A DNA stretch of 64,000 nt from Candidatus Obscuribacterales bacterium (lineage in GTDB: Bacteria > Cyanobacteriota > Vampirovibrionia > Obscuribacterales > Obscuribacteraceae). The stretch covers positions 124,001 to 188,000 of the forward strand of contig JAIEOQ010000001.1 in NCBI GenBank assembly GCA_019750335.1, read 5' to 3'. Positions 27,086 through 36,439 of this stretch are shown one piece after another. Position 1 is the first letter of the stretch. The number at the start of each line of letters is the position of its first letter. Both the position numbers and the translations under genes were made by a program. A model generated the notes under the pieces. That model was not told the origin of the DNA, did no database searches, and worked only from the letters and a program-made list of their open reading frames with translations.

Positions 27086-28087
27086 ATGAAAAAAGAAACA
27101 TACGCTTCATCCGGAGTACAAATAGATAAAGCCGAATCCTTTGTGGAAAGGCTAAAACTTTTAGCCAGGCGTCCGGAGCATGGTCAGCTTTGGCCGGCAG
27201 CCGGAGGTTATGCCGCAGTTTATCCTTTCGCCCCTGATTTGGGAATAGCTGTCACCACAGATGGTGTCGGCACCAAATTGCTGGTAGCTGAAGCTTTGAA
27301 TAAGCACGATACAATCGGTATCGATTTAGTGGCTATGTGCGCTAATGATCTGGTTTGTGTTGGGGCTGCCCCCTCTCTCTTTCTTGATTATTTTGCTGTT
27401 GGCCATTTGGAAAATCAATCAGCCGACGCAATCATGAAAGGTATTGTCGAAGGTTGCGATCAAGCCGGCATGATTTTAGCCGGAGGAGAAACAGCCGAGT
27501 TGCCGGGATTGTATAAGCCGGGACATTATGATTTAGCCGGTTTTGCCGTTGGTCATGTAACAAGAGATAAGTTGATTACAGGCAATAAGATCAAGCCAGG
27601 ACAAAAGTTAGTCGGTGTTGCTTCAAGCGGGATTCATTCCAACGGCTTGTCTTTGGCTCGTAAAGTGTTGCCTCAAGAAGATAAATGGCTCAATCTTCTG
27701 TTGGAGCCAACTTTGATTTATGTCAAAGCGGTTCTTGCTGCTTTATCTAAACATGGTGATGCAATAAGCGGCATCTGTCATATTACCGGCGGCGGTTGGC
27801 GTAATTTATTGCGTTTGAACAAAGAAGCCGGTTTTACCGTTACATCGCCCCTTCTTGTACCTGAAGTTTTCCATAAAATTTCCGAACATGTTGAAAGTGA
27901 AGAGATGTATAAAACTTTCAATATGGGTATGGGATTGGCTCTAATTGTGGAAAAAGAGGCGGAGCTTGTAGCCGATTTATTTAAAGAGCATGGTTTCTCA
28001 GCTGCTGTAGTCGGTGAAACTACTGATGAATTTGAACGAATTAGAATTAAAGGTTTTGATTTCGTACTTAAAGACAAACACTCATGA
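27086..28087 (+). CDS. purM: Phosphoribosylformylglycinamidine cyclo-ligase (AIR synthetase)
   Basis: PurM closes FGAM to AIR with ATP. Landmarks are TTDGVGTKLLVAEAL, DLVAMCANDLVCVGAAPS, GGETAELPGLY and ASSGIHSNGLSLARKV, all in the correct order for the PurM/PurL superfamily. The ATG at 27086 has GGGTGA six bases upstream; an overlapping GTG at 27077 is possible. The gene follows purQ without a gap and precedes purH. Confidence 0.95.
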   Translation: MKKETYASSGVQIDKAESFVERLKLLARRPEHGQLWPAAGGYAAVYPFAPDLGIAVTTDGVGTKLLVAEALNKHDTIGIDLVAMCANDLVCVGAAPSLFLDYFAVGHLENQSADAIMKGIVEGCDQAGMILAGGETAELPGLYKPGHYDLAGFAVGHVTRDKLITGNKIKPGQKLVGVASSGIHSNGLSLARKVLPQEDKWLNLLLEPTLIYVKAVLAALSKHGDAISGICHITGGGWRNLLRLNKEAGFTVTSPLLVPEVFHKISEHVESEEMYKTFNMGMGLALIVEKEAELVADLFKEHGFSAAVVGETTDEFERIRIKGFDFVLKDKHS

Positions 28088-28100
28088 AAGGAGTTGCAAG

Positions 28101-29669
28101 ATGCCCTCAGTTTTAGTTAGTGTGTCTGACAAGGCTGGATTAGAGAATTTCGTACGCCGGCTGGAGCGCTTTGATGATCTTAAACTGATCGCTACCGGCA
28201 ATACAGCCAAATTTCTCATTGAAAAAGGTTTTGCTTGTACTAAAGTTGAAGACCTGACTAAATTTCCGGAAATATTGTCCGGGCGCGTAAAAACTCTGCA
28301 CCCGAAAGTTCTTGGTGGCATACTTGCCCGCTCCTCACAAGAAGATCGCGACTGCTTAGCCGAGCATGAAATTGAAGAGATCGATATGGTTGTCGTCAAT
28401 CTTTATCCGTTCGAGCTCAAAGTAAAAGAAGAGCTATCCGAGCCGGATATGGTTGAGCATATCGACATCGGCGGTGTCACTTTGTTGCGTGCAGCAGCCA
28501 AAAATTTTGAGCGTGTTGCAGTAGTGTCGGATCCATCTCAATACGATCATGTGATTGAATCCCTTGATGCCAATAATGGTAAGTCGACTATTGGTCTGCG
28601 TAAAGAGCTGGCCCATGCTGCTTTTCTGCGTACGGCACAATATGATGCCAGCATCTCTTCTTATTTGAATCGAACTCTTGAGCATGATGGTTTGGAAGGT
28701 TATATGCCGCAAACCATGCTTCTAAAGCTGGAAAAACATCAAGATTTACGTTACGGCGAGAATCCCCATCATGCTGCAGCCTGGTATTCATCAGCTGAAT
28801 CGACTGCCGCTTATAAAACTCCCTTTCCGCCTTTTAAGCAATTGCAAGGCAAAGAGATGTCTTCCAACAACATCACTGATGTTTATGCTCTAAATAATGT
28901 TCTTAAAGGGATGCCTAAAGCTTGTGCTTGCATCATTAAACATAATAATCCTTGCGGTGTCGCTGTTGACGACGATTTATTCAAAGCTTATCAAAAGGCA
29001 TACGACTGTGATCCAATCTCTGCTTTTGGCGGTATCTATGGATTTACAACTGAAGTGACTGAGGAGTTAGCGAACAAAATAATTGAAAATTTTGTTGAGA
29101 TCGTTGCTGCTCCGGCCTTTAGCAAAGGAGCTTTAGCGGCGTTTGCTAAAAAGAAAAATCTGCGTGTATTGCGTTTGGCGCCGGAAATTTTAGCCGGGGG
29201 CACCAAGCAACTCACTTATCTTAAGGACCTTAAAGAGTACGGATTTATTGCCGAGCGTGAACTTGAGCCGATTGTTACTGCGGATCGTTTTCACGCGGTT
29301 ACTGAAGTTCAGCTTGAAGCAAAATATAAAGACGACGTGCAATTTGCTTGGAATGTAGTTCGCCATCTGACTTCGAACGCTATTTTTATCGCTAAAGAAG
29401 GCTGCTCCGTTGGCATTGGTATCGGTCAAACAAACCGAGTGCAATCTGTGCGTATTGCTTTGCAGCAAGCGGGTAATAACGCTAAAGGTGCGGTAATGGC
29501 CAGTGATGCTTTCTTCCCGGCTACGGATAATATTGAAGCAGCAGCTGCTGCCGGTGTTAAAGTGATAATTCAACCTGGTGGTAGCATTAAAGACCAAGAT
29601 GTTATTGCCGCCTGCAACGCTGCCGGTATTTGTATGGTCTTTACCGGGCAACGCTGCTTTAGACATTAG
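28101..29669 (+). CDS. purH: Bifunctional AICAR transformylase / IMP cyclohydrolase
   Basis: PurH carries out the last two steps to IMP. Residues 1-190 are the cyclohydrolase (MGS-like) domain, with LIATGNTAKFLIEKG, GRVKTLHPKVLGGILAR and DMVVVNLYPFE. The rest is the transformylase, with the KHNNPCG motif and DPISAFGG. The start at 28101 has a strong AAAGGAG site and the typical MPSVLVSVSDK N-terminus, so the frame's earlier ATG at 28014 (inside purM) is rejected. This gives 522 residues, the normal length. It ends the purine run; purE, purK and purB are not in the window. Confidence 0.96.
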   Translation: MPSVLVSVSDKAGLENFVRRLERFDDLKLIATGNTAKFLIEKGFACTKVEDLTKFPEILSGRVKTLHPKVLGGILARSSQEDRDCLAEHEIEEIDMVVVNLYPFELKVKEELSEPDMVEHIDIGGVTLLRAAAKNFERVAVVSDPSQYDHVIESLDANNGKSTIGLRKELAHAAFLRTAQYDASISSYLNRTLEHDGLEGYMPQTMLLKLEKHQDLRYGENPHHAAAWYSSAESTAAYKTPFPPFKQLQGKEMSSNNITDVYALNNVLKGMPKACACIIKHNNPCGVAVDDDLFKAYQKAYDCDPISAFGGIYGFTTEVTEELANKIIENFVEIVAAPAFSKGALAAFAKKKNLRVLRLAPEILAGGTKQLTYLKDLKEYGFIAERELEPIVTADRFHAVTEVQLEAKYKDDVQFAWNVVRHLTSNAIFIAKEGCSVGIGIGQTNRVQSVRIALQQAGNNAKGAVMASDAFFPATDNIEAAAAAGVKVIIQPGGSIKDQDVIAACNAAGICMVFTGQRCFRH

Positions 29670-29730
29670 ATATTATTACCTGACCTTGGGTATATACTCC
29701 TAGTCCGTCGGGTTTGGAGTGAGTCTTGTT

Positions 29731-30975
29731 ATGGTTCAGCCGCGCGATGTTATTGTGCAAACTGATGTTGATTCAGACCAAGCTGTGGACAAAGCGGATC
29801 CCTGGCAAGCTGAACGAGGAGAAACATATGGTGCTCCTCCGGCGACACGCCAGGAAGAACCAATTGAGGTTACAGCGGAAAATGGGAAAGCTTTGTTTGT
29901 CAGCAGCGAATCGCGCTTTAAAGACGATTTGCAAGGACATTTGGCTAAAACCGGTGAACTAAAAGGCGTAGATCTTTCCAGCTTTGATTTGTCCGGCGTT
30001 GATTTCAGCGATTCAAACCTTGCCGGTAGTACTTTGGGACCGCGCAGTGAAGGCGCTCGATTTGATTCGACGAATCTTTCCGGCGCTACTTTTAGAGACG
30101 GTCATCTGTCTGGTAACAATTTGAATTTTGCCAAGTTTTCCAAAACACTGTTTGAAAATGTCAAATTTGATGGCGTTGTGCCGATTGGTGCCGACTTTCA
30201 AGGCGCAACTTTTAGCGGCGGTAGTCTTGCCGGCATGGATTTTTTTCGCTACCCGCTCTCCGGCGTAACTTTGAATGATGTGAAATTGGAGCAGGTTAAT
30301 TTTAGCGAAGCCGATCTTAGCGGTGCCACCATCAAAGATTGCGATTTGCGCTATGCCTCTTTTGATTATACTAATTTGACCAATGCAACTATTGAGAATG
30401 TGCAGATTGGCGAACGCGCTTTTAGCGGTGATATGCGTTTGAACGGTGCCAAAATCAGAAACTGTGATTTAAGAGATGTGGATATGACCGGCTGGACCTT
30501 AAAGGGAGCCAAATTTGATAGTGTCGATCTGCGTGGAGCCGTGATTGAGGCTGATTCAGCTAAAGCGTTGCGCGATACTCAATTTAGCAATTGCGATTTA
30601 AGAGAGACTGAGCTAGTTGGTGATTTTTCCACCGTTAAATTTATAAATTGCGATCTTGCCGGTAAAGATCTTTCCGAGCTGAATATTTCTCGAGCTAATT
30701 TTGACGGTTGTGATTTATCTACGGTTATTTTGCCGCTGGACCCCGATGGCAGCGATGAAACAAGAGAGCAAATTGAAACACAATCCGGAATCGATTGGGA
30801 CAAACTAAGCACTCATTTGCAGAAGCTAGGACAAATGTCCGAGTTGGATAAGACCTTGGCGGCTGAATATATGCGTCGAGGCGATCTTTTGCGAAAAGAT
30901 GGCAGTAATAAAGACAAGACGTTTGCAGTCAGTATTGTGGAAAGTTTTGGTATCCGTACAAGCTTAAATCCATAA
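29731..30975 (+). CDS. Pentapeptide-repeat protein
   Basis: From about residue 70 to 340 the protein consists of tandem A(D/N)LxX-type five-residue repeats, for example GVDFSDSNLAGSTL, ARFDSTNLSGATF and NFSEADLSGATI. They should form a right-handed quadrilateral beta-helix. The first 70 residues are acidic and unstructured-looking, and the last 75 are helical. There is no signal peptide. Such proteins are usually scaffolds or, rarely, gyrase-protecting DNA mimics; no specific role can be assigned. The start at 29731 is preceded by GGAGTGAG. It follows purH by 60 bases. Confidence 0.85.
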   Translation: MVQPRDVIVQTDVDSDQAVDKADPWQAERGETYGAPPATRQEEPIEVTAENGKALFVSSESRFKDDLQGHLAKTGELKGVDLSSFDLSGVDFSDSNLAGSTLGPRSEGARFDSTNLSGATFRDGHLSGNNLNFAKFSKTLFENVKFDGVVPIGADFQGATFSGGSLAGMDFFRYPLSGVTLNDVKLEQVNFSEADLSGATIKDCDLRYASFDYTNLTNATIENVQIGERAFSGDMRLNGAKIRNCDLRDVDMTGWTLKGAKFDSVDLRGAVIEADSAKALRDTQFSNCDLRETELVGDFSTVKFINCDLAGKDLSELNISRANFDGCDLSTVILPLDPDGSDETREQIETQSGIDWDKLSTHLQKLGQMSELDKTLAAEYMRRGDLLRKDGSNKDKTFAVSIVESFGIRTSLNP

Positions 30976-31003
30976 ATTTCAAACATATTTCAAGCTTATT
31001 TGA

Positions 31004-31279
31004 CATTTATGGCGCAATTATGAAGGCAAACTTTTAGAAACTCACAAAATAAATGGCATTGTCATAACCAATGATTTGGTAGGTCATGTGCTGACCAGAG
31101 ATAATGACGGCGAAGTAATTGGTGCAGGTTATCCTGAAGATCCTCAAGTTCGGCAGCGTTCAGTTACTCGTGAAAACGGCGTAATTACCTCAATGACACA
31201 TTATCCGGTTAACGGTGATGCTATTGATTCTACGCGTGTTATAGAAAATGGTGCTTACACCAACAAATGGTTATATTGA
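31004..31279 (+). pseudogene. Remnant ORF without a start codon (short repeat-like protein fragment)
   Basis: The 355-base gap between 30975 and 31331 holds an open frame from 31004 (after a TGA) to 31279. The frame has no ATG; a TTG at 31076 is the first candidate start and has no clear ribosome site. The translation (KLLETHKINGIVITNDLVG, VTRENGVITSMTHYP, RVIENGAYTNKW) has repeated short beta-like units similar in style to a larger repeat protein. It looks like the 3' remnant of a gene whose 5' part is lost. It could instead be a short expressed protein from 31076. No other feature is visible in this gap. Confidence 0.35.
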
Positions 31280-31330
31280 GCATCAAAGTTTTGCTGATTC
31301 GTTTAGAAAAAACAGATGATTGGCTCGAGA

Positions 31331-32626
31331 TTATAAAAGTCCAAGCAAAAACCACTGAGCAAGCCGAACTTGCGCTGCACCGAAATTGTACTCGAAAAGT
31401 CCTGATACAACCATGGCCATTGTGCCGCCAAGGAGTCCGATCAGAATCCCTGAGCGAACGTTATCTTGAGCCGACAGGTTTGCTTTTAATTCTTTGCTGC
31501 CGTAGATAAGTATACTGGCTAACAAATAAATGAAGCTGGCGAGGCCGAGTAAGCCAGTTGCGGCAAGCATATGAAAATAATTGCTGTGTCCATGATTGAG
31601 ATCTACCGAAACACCTGGCACTATCGCTTCTTTGATATCGAAATGCGGGAAACGAAAAATACCGGTACCGAAAAGCGGCGATTGTTTGAATATATCAATA
31701 CAGCTTTTCCAGATGGTCAAACGCGCTTGAACGCTGACATCTTTGGCTCCTGATAAAGTCGCAAATAAACTGTTTATCCGGATTTGAACTACTGGTACGA
31801 AAGCCCATAGGGCTGTGCAAAGAGCGCTTAAAGCCAATAAAACTTTTAGCATCAACTTCCAGGAGCGTAAGCAGGCCACGGTCAAAATGCCGAATAATAC
31901 TCCAAGCCAGGCGCTGCGTTCGGCGGCAAAAAGCACTCCGGCGAAATTAGCCAAAACAATAAATGAAAATACAAAAGGATTTTGCAACGACACAATTGCT
32001 GATCTGAATCTTTCGGGAACTGTCTGCGCTGCTTGTTTATATGAGCCGGCAAATAAAAGCCCTAACGAGAGTAAGCTGAAAAGCTGCATTTGTCCGGCGA
32101 AAGCCATCGGTCCGCCAAGAAATCCCGTGCCTTGCAAATATTTGTAGCCTAAATGAATATCGAAGACTTGCTGAACGGTTCCCCAGATTCCGGCTATGGC
32201 CGAAACCGTAAGTAAAAGCCAAACAGCGAGCATGGCTGTTTGGCGGCTATGGGTGAAAACATGATAGGCCCAAAAATAGGGAAGCAGGCTTTTGAAATTC
32301 TCCAGAGATTTTAAAGACATGGAAAGAGAGTGCAGTCCAATATTGCCGTATGTTTCGGAACCGTTGAAAAACCCCGATATCATAAGCGCGGCTGCATACA
32401 GCATGAGTGGTACCGTAAGTGGTGCGCTATTTCTGAGGCTAAAATTGAACTCTTGATTTTTGTAATCATGGAGTAAGGATAAGCCCCAAAGCAAAATGCC
32501 TATCATTAGCAATACATATGATGCAGTCATCGACAAAGGTAAGCTTATGGCATATAAAACTGCAACTATTTCTTCGCAACGTAAGAGCAATAGCTTTGTG
32601 TTTGAGATTTTGTTTGGCGCTGCCAT
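31331..32626 (-). CDS. O-antigen ligase/polymerase-family membrane protein (WaaL/Wzy-like)
   Basis: The 431-residue protein has about eleven hydrophobic segments and one long extracytoplasmic loop (about 270-345) containing RLTIWKSCIDIFKQSPLFGTG, with NHGHSNYFHMLAATGLLGL after it. That loop and the H-x-x-x-x-L/A-x-x-G-L region are typical of the Wzy_C/WaaL family, which polymerises or ligates surface polysaccharide from undecaprenyl carriers. The gene begins two bases after trpS ends, an unusual partner. Substrate is unknown. No glycosyltransferases are adjacent. Confidence 0.78.
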   Translation of the reverse strand: MAAPNKISNTKLLLLRCEEIVAVLYAISLPLSMTASYVLLMIGILLWGLSLLHDYKNQEFNFSLRNSAPLTVPLMLYAAALMISGFFNGSETYGNIGLHSLSMSLKSLENFKSLLPYFWAYHVFTHSRQTAMLAVWLLLTVSAIAGIWGTVQQVFDIHLGYKYLQGTGFLGGPMAFAGQMQLFSLLSLGLLFAGSYKQAAQTVPERFRSAIVSLQNPFVFSFIVLANFAGVLFAAERSAWLGVLFGILTVACLRSWKLMLKVLLALSALCTALWAFVPVVQIRINSLFATLSGAKDVSVQARLTIWKSCIDIFKQSPLFGTGIFRFPHFDIKEAIVPGVSVDLNHGHSNYFHMLAATGLLGLASFIYLLASILIYGSKELKANLSAQDNVRSGILIGLLGGTMAMVVSGLFEYNFGAAQVRLAQWFLLGLL

Positions 32627-32628
32627 GA

Positions 32629-33657
32629 TTAGACCCAGCGCGTGAGACCCATCAGGTCGCGAACGCCGTTAAGAGTTTCTTGGGCGGTTTTGCGGGCTTT
32701 GTTGTTTCCGTGTTCGAGAATTTTGCGTACTCTTTCCGGATCTTGAGCCAGAGTTTCGCGTTTTTCTCTAATTGGACGCATGAAGTCGTTGATCAATCCG
32801 GCAAGACGAGTTTTGCAATCAACACAACCGATTTGGGCCGATTCGCATTCTGTTTTTACTTGTTCAGTTATATTCGAGCCGAAGATCTGATAGAGCGGCC
32901 AGGGTACTTCGCACAGATCCGTATGGCCGGGATCCGCTTTTGCGATGCGGGTGCGATCAGTGATCGCTTGTTTGACCTTTTTTATCGTGTCGGCTTCGCT
33001 ATCGGCCAGTTTAATATCGTTGTTGTAGGACTTGCCCATTTTTTGTCCGTCAACACCCTTCAATAATGGTGTTGATGTAAATTTAGGCTGCGGTTCCGGG
33101 AAAAAATCCGTATTGAAAATATGGTTGAAACGTCTGACCGTGTCACGAGCAAACTCAAGATGGGAAGCTTGGTCTTTGCCTACCGGTACTAAGTTCGCTC
33201 TGAAAGTGAGAATGTCCGAAGTCATCAACACCGGATAACCTAAAAGTCCGTAAGTGACCTTTTCTTTAGCTTCAGCTTCATCAGCGGCCAGCATTTTTAC
33301 CATGTCTTTGAGCGTCGGCTCTCGCTCCACCCAATTCTGTGGAGTAATCATCGACAGCAAAAGATGCAGTTCGGCTATTTCAGGTACGGCCGACTGCACG
33401 TAGATTGTGGCAATCTCAGGATTTATACCTGTAGATAACCAATCGAGAGCAATTTCATGAATGTTGCCAGCAATCTCACCGGTATTCTGATACTTAGTGG
33501 TGAGAGCGTGCCAATCAACTATTGAAAAGTACGATTCATATTTGTCTTGAAATTCAAGCCAATTAAGAAGGGCACCGAAATAGTGCCCCAGGTGCAAACG
33601 TCCGGTTGGGCGCATACCGGACATAATGCGCTGAATTTTTGCCGCCGGCTGGCTCAA
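32629..33657 (-). CDS. trpS: Tryptophan-tRNA ligase
   Basis: TrpRS charges tRNA-Trp. The class I motif HIGH appears as HLGH (residues 22-25) within PTGRLHLGHYFGALLNW, and KMSKS appears as KMGKS near residue 204. The length of 342 residues is normal. The start is TTG, preceded by AAGGG seven to ten bases upstream in the end of the small basic gene; an ATG at 33624 would delete residues before the HIGH motif. It lies in a three-gene minus-strand run: small basic protein, trpS, O-antigen-ligase-like gene. Confidence 0.95.
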   Translation of the reverse strand: MSQPAAKIQRIMSGMRPTGRLHLGHYFGALLNWLEFQDKYESYFSIVDWHALTTKYQNTGEIAGNIHEIALDWLSTGINPEIATIYVQSAVPEIAELHLLLSMITPQNWVEREPTLKDMVKMLAADEAEAKEKVTYGLLGYPVLMTSDILTFRANLVPVGKDQASHLEFARDTVRRFNHIFNTDFFPEPQPKFTSTPLLKGVDGQKMGKSYNNDIKLADSEADTIKKVKQAITDRTRIAKADPGHTDLCEVPWPLYQIFGSNITEQVKTECESAQIGCVDCKTRLAGLINDFMRPIREKRETLAQDPERVRKILEHGNNKARKTAQETLNGVRDLMGLTRWV

Positions 33658-33660
33658 GTT

Positions 33661-33774
33661 TTAGCCCTTTCCGCCTTGTGATTTAGCGATCGCTTGACGA
33701 ACGCGTTCTTTTTGGCGCTCGAGTTTAGCTTTACGGCGAGTTCTTTTAATCCGGGCGTTGTACTTGGCGGTCAT
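33661..33774 (-). CDS. Small highly basic protein, 37 residues
   Basis: The ATG at 33774 is preceded by GGAG and opens a 37-residue frame with 14 Lys/Arg, starting MTAKYNARIKRTRRK and ending GGKG. It ends three bases before the trpS start, and its 3' end carries the likely trpS ribosome site. The composition resembles small RNA-binding or ribosome-associated proteins. I do not recognise a family. The ribosome site, tight spacing and strongly biased composition argue for a real gene. Confidence 0.6.
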   Translation of the reverse strand: MTAKYNARIKRTRRKAKLERQKERVRQAIAKSQGGKG

Positions 33775-33820
33775 TAGGCGCTCCTAACATTTGAGTGACA
33801 ATCAGAGACTGAATATATCA

Positions 33821-33836
33821 GATCAGATAGCTGATC
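33821..33836. promoter_or_regulatory. Inverted repeat upstream of the small basic gene / trpS run
   Basis: GATCAGATAGCTGATC has perfect six-base arms around a four-base centre. It lies about 47 bases upstream of the minus-strand ATG at 33774, next to a minus-strand TATATT (33812-33817) that could be a -10 box. Role unproven. Confidence 0.3.
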
Positions 33837-33990
33837 CCGCCTAACTTTCCATATAAGTAAAGTAGGAACTCTATCCAGTGGGCTGGCTAATTTTACAAAA
33901 GTTAATCTTTCTCTTGACTGCTAGAGCTGCTCGGGATCTGGGTAAAAGTTATACAGAGAGACTTATAGGATTCAGTGGAGTACTCAAACG

Positions 33991-34953
33991 GTGGCTTCAA
34001 AAATGACACAGCAGTTATCTGAGGACTGGGCCGAAGTATCTTTATTCGAGCCTGAGGATTCGGATGCCCTTGCTGATCCCGCCGAAGAAGTCGGACCTCT
34101 TGCGACAAAAGAAGAGTCATCTTTCACTGAGGATTCGGTGCGTCTTTATTTGCGTGAGATTGGGCGAGTAAAGATGATCAAGCCGGACGAAGAGATTGAG
34201 CTCGCTCGTTGTATTGCTAAAGGCGATGAGAAAGCCAAGAAAAAGCTTATTCAAGCTAATTTGCGCTTAGTCATTTCAATTGCAAAAAAATATGTAAATC
34301 GGGGCCTACCCTTTCAGGATTTGATTCAGGAAGGCAATTTAGGCTTGATTCGTGCTGCCGAAAAGTTTGATCATACTAAAGGTTTCAAATTCAGCACTTA
34401 TGCAACCTGGTGGATTCGTCAAGCGATAAGCCGTGGACTTGCCGATAAATCCCGGACGATCAGAGTGCCGGTGCACATGGTTGAATCCATTAATAAGATG
34501 AAAAAGGCAAGCGCTAAGCTCTCGCAAGCTCTCGGTAGAAAGCCGACGGAGCAGGAACTGGCTGCGACCATGGAGCTTTCTGTTTCAAAGGTGCAAGAAA
34601 TCGTCCAGGCCGATCGTGAGCCAATCTCAATGGAGATGCCTCTCAATCGTGACGATGAAACTTATATCGGAGATTTGATTGAGGACAGTGAGTCGGCGCG
34701 GCCCGACGCTAACACTGAAGAGCAACTTATGCGTCAAGACCTCAACCGCATGCTTAGCCAATTAACACCACGTGAGAGGGATATCATGCACCTTCGCTAT
34801 GGTTTGGAAGACGGGCGGCAAAGAACTTTGGAAGAAGTAGGAAGGCTTTTTAATATTACTCGTGAACGTGTACGTCAAATCGAGCATAAGGCTTTTCGGA
34901 AGCTGCGTCAGCCTGCCTGGTCAGGTAAGCTATCCGGTTATCTGGAAGAGTAG
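33991..34953 (+). CDS. RNA polymerase sigma-70 factor (RpoD/SigA-type, short)
   Basis: The 320-residue protein contains region 1.2 ([13 protein letters not shown]), region 2 ([38 protein letters not shown], with the -10-binding [17 protein letters not shown]), region 3 and region 4 ([15 protein letters not shown] and [18 protein letters not shown]). Region 1.1 is absent, which is typical of group 2 factors or short primary sigmas. Whether it is the primary factor cannot be decided here. The GTG at 33991 has GGAG ten bases upstream. Confidence 0.92.
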   Translation: MASKMTQQLSEDWAEVSLFEPEDSDALADPAEEVGPLATKEESSFTEDSVRLYLREIGRVKMIKPDEEIELARCIAKGDEKAKKKLIQANLRLVISIAKKYVNRGLPFQDLIQEGNLGLIRAAEKFDHTKGFKFSTYATWWIRQAISRGLADKSRTIRVPVHMVESINKMKKASAKLSQALGRKPTEQELAATMELSVSKVQEIVQADREPISMEMPLNRDDETYIGDLIEDSESARPDANTEEQLMRQDLNRMLSQLTPRERDIMHLRYGLEDGRQRTLEEVGRLFNITRERVRQIEHKAFRKLRQPAWSGKLSGYLEE

Positions 34954-35038
34954 GCTATTTCTTAACAACAGATTTTTAGGGTCGCCCGGAAGGGTACTAA
35001 AGCGGTATCATTAGCTGGCAAAGTAATGGTATCCATCT

Positions 35039-36415
35039 GTGTCCAGCCAAGTCATGATCGATCTGGAGCAATTGAGCTCCCTCATTGAAGAGGGGGAGAA
35101 ACAGCGTTTGCGCTTGGTTCTCAATGATCAATATCCGGCTGACCTGGCGGAATGGCTTGTGGAAATGAGCCCACAGCAACGACTTTCATGCTTTCGACTT
35201 TTGGATTTGGATAATGCTTCGGCTGTTTTAGCGGAGCTGGATCCTGATTATCAAAGAGCTTTGCTTAAAGATCTCGGTGATATCGGTGTCGTTCCGATTA
35301 TCAGCAAAATGTCACCGGATGACGCGGTTGACTTATTGTCCGAGTTGCCTAAAGAAAAAGCCAGTTCAATCATTAGCCAGATGGTTGATGATGAAGCTGT
35401 CGGTGAGCTCTATGAGCTGATGTCCTTTAAAGAAGACTCCGCCGGTGGAATTATGTCTACCGATTATTTGTCGGTCCCGGCAAACATGTCTGTCGAACAG
35501 GCGTTGTCACATCTGCGTGAAACATACAAAAAAGAAGAAGAGGAGATCTACGATCTCTTTGTTGTTGACGAGGAAGAACGTCTTGTCGGACAGTTATCGG
35601 TTAAAGAACTTTTGACCGCACCGGCTGATGCGACGGTGGAGAGCCTCATGGACACCGGTTTTATCAAGGTCTATGTCGATACGGACCAAGAAGAAGCTGC
35701 TGAAAAAATTCAAAAATATGACTTGTTATCTTTGCCTGTCGTCAACTCTAACGGTGTGTTGCGCGGGATCATCACCGCCGATGATGCTATCGACGTTCTG
35801 GAAGAAGAAGCGACAGAAGACATTTACCAGACCTCAGGTATCGACGTTACAGCGCCGGAATCTGGAGAAAATCTCGGTACGAATACTCGCCAAGCTTTTC
35901 GCGCGCGCATTCCCTGGCTTGTAGTAACTTTGCTTATTGAATCTGGCTCGGCAATGGTAATCACTCATTTTGATAACGTAATTAAACAAACTGTGATTGC
36001 TGCTTCTTTCATGCCGCTACTTACAAGTCTGACCGGCAGCGTCGCTATGCAAAGTACTTGTATTACTATTCGCGAACAGAAAAAGACTTTTAACTGGAAA
36101 AGCGGATTACGTAATGTTTGGCATGAAGTGCGCGTTGGAGCGATGCTTGGTGCGGCTTGCGGGCTATTGACCTATTTGGTTAGTTATGTGCTTGGGCAAG
36201 AGGCCAATCATAATTTAGGATTGATCGTTGGAATTTCTTTGCTTCTGACTATGTCATTGGGAGCAATCATTGGCACTTTGATACCGATGATTTTCGATCG
36301 CATAGGTATAGAGCCGGCTCATGCCAGTGGACCGCTTATCACCAGTGTGCTTGATGTCTGTACTATGACAATTTATTTGTCGATTGTTCATGCTTTTCTT
36401 TCGCACATTTTGTAG
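35039..36415 (+). CDS. mgtE: MgtE-type magnesium channel/transporter
   Basis: Residues about 1-125 are the MgtE N-domain (superhelix; DPDYQRALLKDLGD, MSPDDAVDLLSELP). Two CBS domains follow (about 130-260; IMSTDYLSVP, LLSLPVVNSNGVLRGIITADD), then the plug helix and five transmembrane helices (about 285-458; SLTGSVAMQSTCITIRE, MTIYLSIVHAF). The cytosolic domains sense Mg2+ and close the channel. The start is GTG at 35039 or ATG at 35054, neither with a clear ribosome site. The 85-base leader is too short for an M-box riboswitch. Confidence 0.93.
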   Translation: MSSQVMIDLEQLSSLIEEGEKQRLRLVLNDQYPADLAEWLVEMSPQQRLSCFRLLDLDNASAVLAELDPDYQRALLKDLGDIGVVPIISKMSPDDAVDLLSELPKEKASSIISQMVDDEAVGELYELMSFKEDSAGGIMSTDYLSVPANMSVEQALSHLRETYKKEEEEIYDLFVVDEEERLVGQLSVKELLTAPADATVESLMDTGFIKVYVDTDQEEAAEKIQKYDLLSLPVVNSNGVLRGIITADDAIDVLEEEATEDIYQTSGIDVTAPESGENLGTNTRQAFRARIPWLVVTLLIESGSAMVITHFDNVIKQTVIAASFMPLLTSLTGSVAMQSTCITIREQKKTFNWKSGLRNVWHEVRVGAMLGAACGLLTYLVSYVLGQEANHNLGLIVGISLLLTMSLGAIIGTLIPMIFDRIGIEPAHASGPLITSVLDVCTMTIYLSIVHAFLSHIL

Positions 36416-36439
36416 AGTAATGTCCGGAAGATTTGAAAA

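Noticed and set aside
28014..28100. Earlier ATG for purH
   Set aside because: It lies inside purM and would add a non-family N-terminus; the ATG at 28101 has a strong ribosome site.
31267..31509. 80-residue plus-strand ORF at the end of the O-antigen-ligase gene
   Set aside because: Mostly antisense to the longer membrane-protein gene and without ribosome site.
34954..35038. Magnesium (M-box) riboswitch before mgtE
   Set aside because: Only 85 bases are available and no M-box core is visible.
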